From Lytechinus variegatus (Eukaryota > Echinodermata > Echinoidea > Temnopleuroida > Toxopneustidae), in assembly GCF_018143015.1 (NCBI RefSeq), contig NC_054742.1:61078853-61142852 (forward strand): a stretch of 64,000 nucleotides of DNA, written 5' to 3'. The position numbers were made by a program, and so were the translations under genes. The number at the start of each line of letters is the position of its first letter. Within the stretch, counting starts at the first letter, position 1. A model generated the notes under the pieces. The model made no database searches. It saw only the letters and a list, made by a program, of their open reading frames with translations, and was not told where the DNA came from. Shown here piece after piece: positions 57,677-64,000 of the stretch.

Positions 57677-58267
57677 AAAGGGATGGTCCGGGCTGACAAT
57701 ATTAATATCTAAATAAATAGAGTAGCCAGATTTCATGGAGCAAAATTCTGAAAATTTCATCAAAGCGGATAACAAATAACGAAATTATTGAATTTTAAAG
57801 TCTATCAATATTTTGGGAAAACAGTTGTTGTATGCACATTGTCATTAATATAGGTGGGCTGATGATGTCACATCCCTACTTTTTTTTGTTATGTTATTAC
57901 ACGAAATCGTGTTTCATTTTTTCATACATGTGTAAATGAAATAAGTTCGGGCAATCCAATTGTTATAGTTCTTGGTAGATTTTTATTGGAATAAACCTAA
58001 TTTCATATAATAATGTACAAAAGAACAAGTGGGATATGACATCATCAGCCCACCTAATGAATATTCATGATCATCAGCCCACCTAATGAATATTCATGAC
58101 GACATATGAATAGAACTGTTTCACCGGAATAATACAAATCTTTAAAATTCAATAACTTCGTTATTTGTTATCCGACTTTGATCAAATTTTCAGCATTCAG
58201 TTTTGCTCTGTAAATTTTACTCTATTTATTTAGATAGAAATATTTTCAGCCCGGAGCATCCCTTTAA
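57677..58267. mobile_element. Fold-back MITE family 1
   Basis: It begins 'aaagggatggtccgggctg' and ends 'cagcccggagcatccctttaa'. A 31-bp piece ('gatcatcagcccacctaatg' plus 'aatattcat') is tandemly doubled at about 58,040-58,100. It sits directly after the family-2 MITE right end. Confidence 0.85.
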
Positions 58268-58679
58268 TACATGTATGTGATATGGGTGTAATTCTGAAAA
58301 ATAAATACAAATCCATGCAGCAGGCGCTTGGCGCTCGCATTATGGTTATGGTGAGATATGTATGCTCTTCATGAATTCCGAAAGAATAGTCTCTATAATG
58401 TCTTTGTTTGGGGTCAATATGCACAAGGATTTCTCTCATACAAGATGTAGAGCTTGAGTGATATACTAGGTCTAACAAAACAAAATGTAAGTTTATGATG
58501 TCTTTTTTGCCAATCAATAGTTTATCCCTAACTTATTATTTTTTATCCGCGCGTTTAAGACCTGCTCTATTATCTTTCTGTTATCTCTTTTCCCTTTTAT
58601 TTTCATATCCCTCATGTGTTTGAACTATTTCTTGTTTATTGCTCTACTATTCCCTGTTTTGTCACCTCTGTATCCGTCT

Positions 58680-58950
58680 TCGTAGCCAATTCTGCAATAT
58701 TTAATTAGAGGGGTCCACACAAAACAAGCACTGCTTTTTAGTCGTTCCCTCCATTTTCTCAGAATCTTATTTTTATAATGTTTATGATATTTTGCTTATA
58801 AATTTTGTTTTGTTTTACTTGGAAAAATATCATAAGTTATACATGCCTCAATGTAAATTGTCTGTATAAGTTCATTGTAATTATTTCGACCACTTTACTT
58901 TGTTCTATTGAAAATGAAATAAATTGAAATTGAAAATTGAAATTTATTCC
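58680..58950 (+). mobile_element. Retroposon, second copy, plus orientation
   Basis: It shares 'gaggggtccacaca', 'ccctccattttctcagaat', 'tgttttgttttact' and 'actttgttctattgaaaatg' with the insert at 55,820-56,094, in the opposite direction. It ends in a repeated 'aaattgaaattgaaaattga' tail that marks the 3' end. Confidence 0.75.
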
Positions 58951-59164
58951 CGATGGATCACGGAAGCAAAATTATTGTGGAGATAGATAAATATGATACT
59001 CCATTTTTTTGGTTATATTTATAAACATGATTCTGATAGAGGCCAAAGTGAGAAAATGCGATGGATTTATTTTGTTCATCTTACATTTTTTACATATCAA
59101 TATCTCCCATTTTCTTCTCTTTCTTTCCTTTTGTTTACTCTGAACCCTGAACCCCCTCCCCTCC

Positions 59165-59221
59165 CCCAACGATCGACCCAGCCCACGGACACGCCCCCTC
59201 TTTCACCAGCTGATTTTCAAG
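59165..59221 (+). promoter_or_regulatory. PEX11G promoter-proximal region
   Basis: A GC-box-like 'acacgccccctct' (about 59,189-59,201) precedes 'ttttcaagATGGC', where a YY1-type motif overlaps the start codon. This suggests a very short 5' UTR. There is no TATA box. Confidence 0.4.
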
Positions 59222-62200
59222 ATGGCTTCGACACCATCGAACTTTATCGTTGAATCTACAAAACTCCTCCAAACTTACTCAGGGAGGGATAAGATTGTGA
59301 GGACTGTCTCATATTTATCACTTATGCTATCTGGAATATCCAAAAGCAACGGGAATTCAAAGAAACTTCTCATAATCAGCCAGCAGTTGAGTCTTTGCCG
59401 GACAATTCTTCGCCGTTTCGATGACATACCTATGCTGTCGTACACCCTCTCCTACGGCCTGGGACGTCGGGTGAGTAGCGGCGTGGTGTTCGTTATGTTC
59501 CGCTGGCGATGGCGAGAACATTAGCTCCTGCTAGCTCTATTTAACTTAGAATAGGGCCTCTTTTTACCCACGAAAATGGATTGATAAAAATTATGGAATG
59601 TTAGAAAAATTATAGACGTTTAAATCAAATTCTAGATGCAGTATTGTTGTGAATTAATCATGCATGTTTTCATAGTTTGATTTAAAGTTTTGTTGCTCTT
59701 TTATAGTCTTGAGCTCTACTTCATTGAAATTGAATTTATCATGGATCAGCTCCCCAAAAGACCCCAATCATGCCAATACAATCTTCCTTTTATCAGTTAT
59801 CACATGCACTAGATTTCTGTGCTCTTTAATATCTTGTTTGCATGTGGTTCCAAAAGTTTCAAAACGTGGGGGAAAAGATCCTTTGCTCATGCGTGACCCC
59901 ACAAACAGACGAATGACATATACATGTATCTCTGTTGAGACTTTCAGAAATGTAAGGTACTTAAAACCTTTCTTTTTACTTCTTAAATGACAAGTCCATC
60001 CCAACAAAAAGTAGATTTGAATAAAAAGAGAAAAATCCAACAAGCATAACACTGAAAATTTATTTAAAATCGGATGTGAAATAAGAAAGTTATGATATTT
60101 TAAAATTTTGCTTAATTTCACAAAACAGTTATACTTTACTTTACTTTAAGTCCTCGATGCTGTAGGCTTGAGTTGAGTGCCTGTTCATCGATCGGAGTAT
60201 CTCCTCTGGTGGTAGTACAGTATCCATTGTATTAAAACAAAATATATATACCGGTACTTAAGACGAGAAAGGACTGACAGAAGTGTGTACATGTATGCTA
60301 GAAACCGTGGAAAAACAAAGACAATACTGCCTACACTGGCTTATAGAGCAAATCATAATTCCTTGACCAGTGCCTATCTAGACGAATTTTGAAGGAGTTG
60401 ACTGAAGAGGCTGAAATAACACTGTCAGGAAGACTATTCCACACATCTACAACCCTGTTACTGAAAAAGTACTTTCTAATATCAAGCCTAGAAAATTTCT
60501 TCTCCAACTTCAACCTATGACCTCTAGACCTCCTCTGTGACTTAGTGAAAGGGTTGTGTTGTGTGTAATATATTCCAGTCATGTACTTGTAGACATCAAT
60601 CATGTCACCTCTCCTTCGCCTATGAGCAAGACTCGGTAATTTTAGTTTCATGAGACGTTCCATATAAGACAGATTTCTAAAACCTGGAATCATTTTTGTG
60701 GCTCGCCTCTGTACACTTTCTAACTTTCTTTGTTCACTCAATTTATATGGTGACCATGCAGCTTGTCCATACTCTAATAGGGGTCTGATAAGACCTTTAA
60801 ACAAATATGACATTGTAACTGCATCCAGATTAACAAAAGATCTTCTAATGATTCCTATAGGACTCTGTTTCCCTTTAATGCTGCTTGTGACACTTGGTCT
60901 TTAAAAGACAGCTTTGAGTCAATTAATATCCCTAGGTCTTTTTCAGCTTGTACCTCCTTAAGAGTAATTAGATTAGACTCTCCTTTCATGTAATACTGGG
61001 TCTGCTCTTCTGTACTGTTTTTTCCTAGCTTTAAGACGGTGCATTTATCCGGATGGAATCGTAGCTGCCATTTTTTAGCCCATTCTTCTAAAAGGGAGAT
61101 ATCTTTTTGGAGTTGTTTGACACCGACAGCACTATCAGAACGTACATACATCTTTGTATCATCCGCAAACATTACAATATTAGACTTAACAACACTTGGC
61201 AGATCATTTACAAAAACCAAAAAGAGGGTCGGACCCAACACACTACCTTGCGGTACGCCGCTCAGTACTTCTCCCCAAGATGACGATTTTGCACCAACAA
61301 CAACGTTATATGCACGTCCTGGCGGTATGCAAATGAGGAGACTGATTATGTCATCCACTCACTATTTTTCTTGTATTTTATTACATGAAATATGAAATAT
61401 TTGTCATCCACTCACTATTTTTCTTGTATTTTATTATATGAAATATGAAATAAACTAATTTTCTCCTCATTGTCAAGTGAAACAATTCCTCCCTGAACTT
61501 GTGGAACTAGCATTGTTTAAAGTGATTGGAAACATTGGTTTGACTTTTGAAATATCTGAGCTAGAAGGTCACACTTGTCAACTGTGTCTGTGATATGTTA
61601 CAAAAATGAAGCCCAGAAAAAATTGCATTCGAAAATAACTATTTAGTGCTTCGAAAATTGAAATATAAAGTGACTAGAACATCATCTTAATTTCATCCCA
61701 TACACTTATGTGTACTATTTAGGCGTCTATAAGACACCTATTTACAAAGTCAGGGTTTGCCTTGTAGTTTTAGCTTTTCAATCTCAATAATGGTTGTTTT
61801 CAGGGTTTATTAGTTCTAATACATGCACTTGTACACATGTTTCATCTTGGTTTGAGAATTTTTTAAATCGGCTGCTCACAAAGTTAAACAATACCTTTAA
61901 TACTATATGGTTCAGTCATGTTGGTCCTTATTGTCAAATATGTAAAAAATGAAAATATTGTATAATTCAAATAATAAAAAACAAAAGAATGCTGAGCGAA
62001 GGACATCATTGACTCTCTCAATTCCATATCACTGATTTGTGCTCACTATTTAACAAAAATAGGCAAAAATTAAAAATGTGATAACTTTCTTATTTTACAT
62101 CCGATTTTGATGAAATTTTCAGTGATATGCTAGTTTATTTTTCTCTCTTTATTCAAATCAACAATTTTCTGGGTTGGACTTGACCTTTAATTTCTTTATG

Positions 62201-64000
62201 AGCCTTGAGTGCTCTACAGAGTGGATTTGGCACTTTATAAGTCACATTTATTATTATCATTGATTATTATTATCACCATCATTATCTTCATCATCATCAT
62301 CATCATCTTCTGATCTTTATCATCATCATCATTTAATTTCAACTTCCAGATCCACCCTAAAAAAGCGATTACTGGTTTCAGAGCAGAGCATCCTTTACTT
62401 CTTTTTATTTTGCAGGAAACTAGTACACTCATGCAGTTGGTTGGGGTGGCAAAGAACTTGGTGGATCAGCTGTTCTTCGTCCTTGAGCATATAGCATGGG
62501 CAGCGGATACTAAACTTATCAACACTCAATCAACACGATGGTGGCATCTTTCTGTGACGGCATGGTTGATCTCGCTTTCTCTTGGAATCGTGAAGTAAGA
62601 CTGAATTTCATGAAGAAATCAAGCTATAAATGGCTTGATATATATTTCTTATGTGAGATCAAACTACTTGATCTTGACTGTAAATCATATATTGCTTTAT
62701 CATTGTGGTGTAATCCATTTCCCCTCCTTTTAAACAGTCACAAAAAGAGTTGTATGAGAGGCACTCTTTCTGTATTACCCATTATGAGTTAAAGGCTAAG
62801 TCAAATGGAACAGGAACATGAAACATGAAATATGTCAGTAATCTCTGTATGATAACTGTAAAATTCTGTACACTGAAATTCCATTGTAAAGAGTCACATG
62901 TGCCAAATCCTGGGCTCAAATTAATCTAAGGCTATCAATGGCTATGGACGCCCCCTTTACTCCCCTAATTGTTTTTAGAAAATGGTGCTCATTTCATTAC
63001 CCCAATTTTTGCAGAACTATAGGATTATGTGATTCTTAACGGTCAAGTCCACCCCAGAAAAATGTTGATTTGAATCAATACAAAACAAAATCAAACAAGC
63101 ATAATGCTGAAAATCTTATCAAAATCGAATGCAAAATAAGAAATTTAAAGTTTTAAAGTTTCACTTATTTTTCTCAAAACAGTTACATATGCACGATTCA
63201 GTGATATTACAATTTATTTTTTGTTTGAAATGTACAATATTTCTCTGACAATTAAGACCAACTTGACTGAACCACTAAATGTGAAGTTAAAACTGCGGTC
63301 ATTCCACATGTTCAGTGATGAGAACACTTTGTTTCACAGGATAATGAGGAGCAAATCAGAATATTTCATAATTCATGTAATAAAATATGAAAGAAATAGT
63401 GAGAGGGTGAGGTCATCAGTCCTCTCATTTGCATACTGACTAGGATGTGCATATAACTGTTTTTGTGAAGTTAAGCTTAACTTAAAAATGTCATAAATTT
63501 CTTATTTTACATCCGATTTTGATGAAATTTTTAGTGTTATGCTTGTCTGATTTTTCTCTTTTAATTCAAAACAACTTTTTGTTGGGATGGACTTGTGCTA
63601 TAGGAGTCTAGAATATGGACTTGCCCTCAAAATATTGAAACTTTAGGCCAGCAAATCCAAATGATTTTATCGAAAGGGGGAAATGAGTCAGTTTCTTTTT
63701 TGTGTGTGTGTGGGGGGGGGGGGCAGGTGGGTATGTATGCATATAATCTGGCTGAATCCTTTGTTACCTGTGCAGTCACAACTGGACAAGAATGTGTTTA
63801 CATTTTCAGTATACTTGTTTTCAGTAGGTTAATGGAGATCTTGGCGTACCATTACCCTTTGTGAATTCCATTGGGCCAAAATTTTCAAAGTAAGGAAATC
63901 TGGTAAATCAATCCCAGGAATATATGATCTGATAATGCACTAGCTGTACTTGTTTTTCACCCACAGAGGAAGTGGTGATGTCATTGGACTGCAAAGACAA
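59222..64000 (+). CDS. PEX11G: PEX11G (peroxin-11 gamma), 5' part
   Basis: PEX11 proteins sit in the peroxisomal membrane and drive its elongation and division. Exon 1 is 59,222-59,470 (83 codons, donor 'cgg|gtgagt', phase 0); exon 2 is 62,416-62,594 (acceptor 'ttttgcag', donor 'tgaa|gtaaga', two bases left over). Exon 1 gives MASTPSNFIVESTKLL, then YSGRDKIVRTVSY and LSLCRTILRRFDDIP; exon 2 gives VGVAKNLVDQLFFVLEHIAW, then STRWWHLSVTAWLISLSLGI. These align with the human gamma form (YRGRDRLIR, LSHCRTILRLFDD, VLGNLADQLYYPCEHVAWAA, SSRWWTLS), not alpha or beta. The hydrophobic stretch after RWW is a membrane segment. A third exon probably starts at 63,966 after 'gtttttcacccacag' (GSGDVIGLQRQ, less certain). 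The C-terminal third lies outside the window. Confidence 0.88.
60134..61304 (-). mobile_element. CR1-like LINE, 5'-truncated, in PEX11G intron 1
   Basis: The minus strand reads the C-terminal part of a reverse transcriptase: GVPQGSVLGPTLFLVFVNDL, the catalytic FADDTKMY, then WAKKWQLRFHPDKC and AEKDLGILID, followed by LFKGLIRPLLEYGQAAWSPY and VDVWNSLPDSVISASSVNSF. A 2-bp TA duplication near 60,858 shifts the frame once; otherwise the frame is open. The 3' end is a (TAAAG)n tail, and 'gttata' (60,128-60,133 and 61,305-61,310) is the target repeat. The near-intact frame suggests a young insertion. Endonuclease and N-terminal RT are missing by 5' truncation. CR1/L2 clade is judged from motifs. 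Confidence 0.85.
61518..61893. mobile_element. ~375-bp segment inserted in the MITE
   Basis: 'tttaa' occurs at both junctions (about 61,516-61,520 and 61,892-61,896), and the MITE sequence 'gcattgttta..tactatat' resumes across it. It begins 'agtgattggaaacattggtt'. The ends are only weakly inverted. Family unknown. Confidence 0.5.
62191..62340 (+). mobile_element. Non-LTR element 3' tail with ATT/ATC repeats
   Basis: 'gccttgagtgctctacagag' then 'tttggcactttataagtcac' leads into (ATT)n and (ATC)n. This is the usual 3' end of L2-like LINEs or their SINEs in marine animals; only the tail is here. It lies just before PEX11G exon 2. Confidence 0.55.
63042..63602. mobile_element. Fold-back MITE family 2, full copy, in PEX11G intron 2
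   Basis: It begins 'ggtcaagtccaccccagaaa' and ends 'gttgggatggacttgtg', with mutually inverted halves. It is the most complete member of family 2 in the window. The remaining intron (63,603-63,965) holds a G11 run at 63,713 and nothing else recognisable. Confidence 0.85.

Larger units (their letters stand above)
59987..62190. mobile_element. Fold-back MITE family 2 in PEX11G intron 1, twice interrupted
   Basis: The left part 59,987-60,133 ('gacaagtccatcccaacaaa') and right part 61,305-62,190 ('ttacatccgattttgatgaa' to 'gggttggacttgaccttt') belong to one copy. It is broken by the CR1-like LINE at 60,134-61,304 and by a further segment at about 61,518-61,893. A 57-bp piece with 'catccactcactatttttct' is doubled at 61,345-61,450. 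Confidence 0.75.

Noticed and set aside
1-64000. CRISPR arrays, operons, phage or bacterial content
   Set aside because: There are no spacer-repeat arrays of regular size, and genes have spliceosomal introns; the minisatellites lack CRISPR spacing.

Overview
The window looks like animal nuclear DNA from an echinoderm, most likely a sea urchin. Genes are split by GT-AG introns, the DNA is AT-rich, there are many poly(dG)/poly(dC) runs, and most of the sequence is fold-back MITEs, long-arm fold-back elements, dispersed minisatellite elements and LINE fragments. The organism call is inference from this style and from the two gene families below; no species-diagnostic sequence was identified.

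Only three protein-coding genes can be supported. Two are tandem paralogues of the splicing factor SRSF7 (9G8), both on the minus strand: copy A (coding exons 24,913 down to 16,960, 197 aa) and copy B (45,774 down to 40,113, 210 aa). Each has an RRM, a CCHC zinc knuckle and a short RS tail, with the same four coding exons and the same intron phases. Their homology continues into intron 2 and about 3.2 kb past the stop codon, so a roughly 9-11 kb unit was duplicated about 21 kb apart. The third gene is the 5' part of PEX11G (plus strand, from 59,222), a peroxisomal membrane protein; it runs off the right edge of the window. It is functionally unrelated to the SR genes.

The most notable signal is in intron 2 of both SRSF7 copies. 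A cassette of exactly 131 nt (19,648-19,778 and 42,232-42,362) has splice sites and an in-frame stop in both copies. By eye the copies are about 92% identical, including 64 identical bases in a row, while the RRM proteins are only about 77% identical. This is the layout of the autoregulatory 'poison exon' of vertebrate SRSF7.

Layout: 1-1,315 unique DNA with a small duplication and a possible promoter; 1,316-7,592 a fold-back element with 1.5-kb arms; 7,593-13,712 MITEs, a LINE 3' fragment and a minisatellite element; 13,795-24,928 SRSF7-A; 25,475-28,892 a TA-flanked element holding a minisatellite element, then a hAT-like element; 29,560-30,360 a long pyrimidine tract; 32,107-36,325 nested TIR elements, (TAG)n and a minisatellite; 36,976-45,788 SRSF7-B; 46-53 kb hairpins, a Mutator-like fold-back and an X-Y-Y-X array; 53.3-58.3 kb a deeply nested transposon island; 59.2 kb to the end PEX11G, with introns filled by MITEs and a CR1-like LINE. 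I saw no retroviral, LTR or Polinton genes, no CRISPR and no rRNA. All repeat identities and counts were judged by eye.
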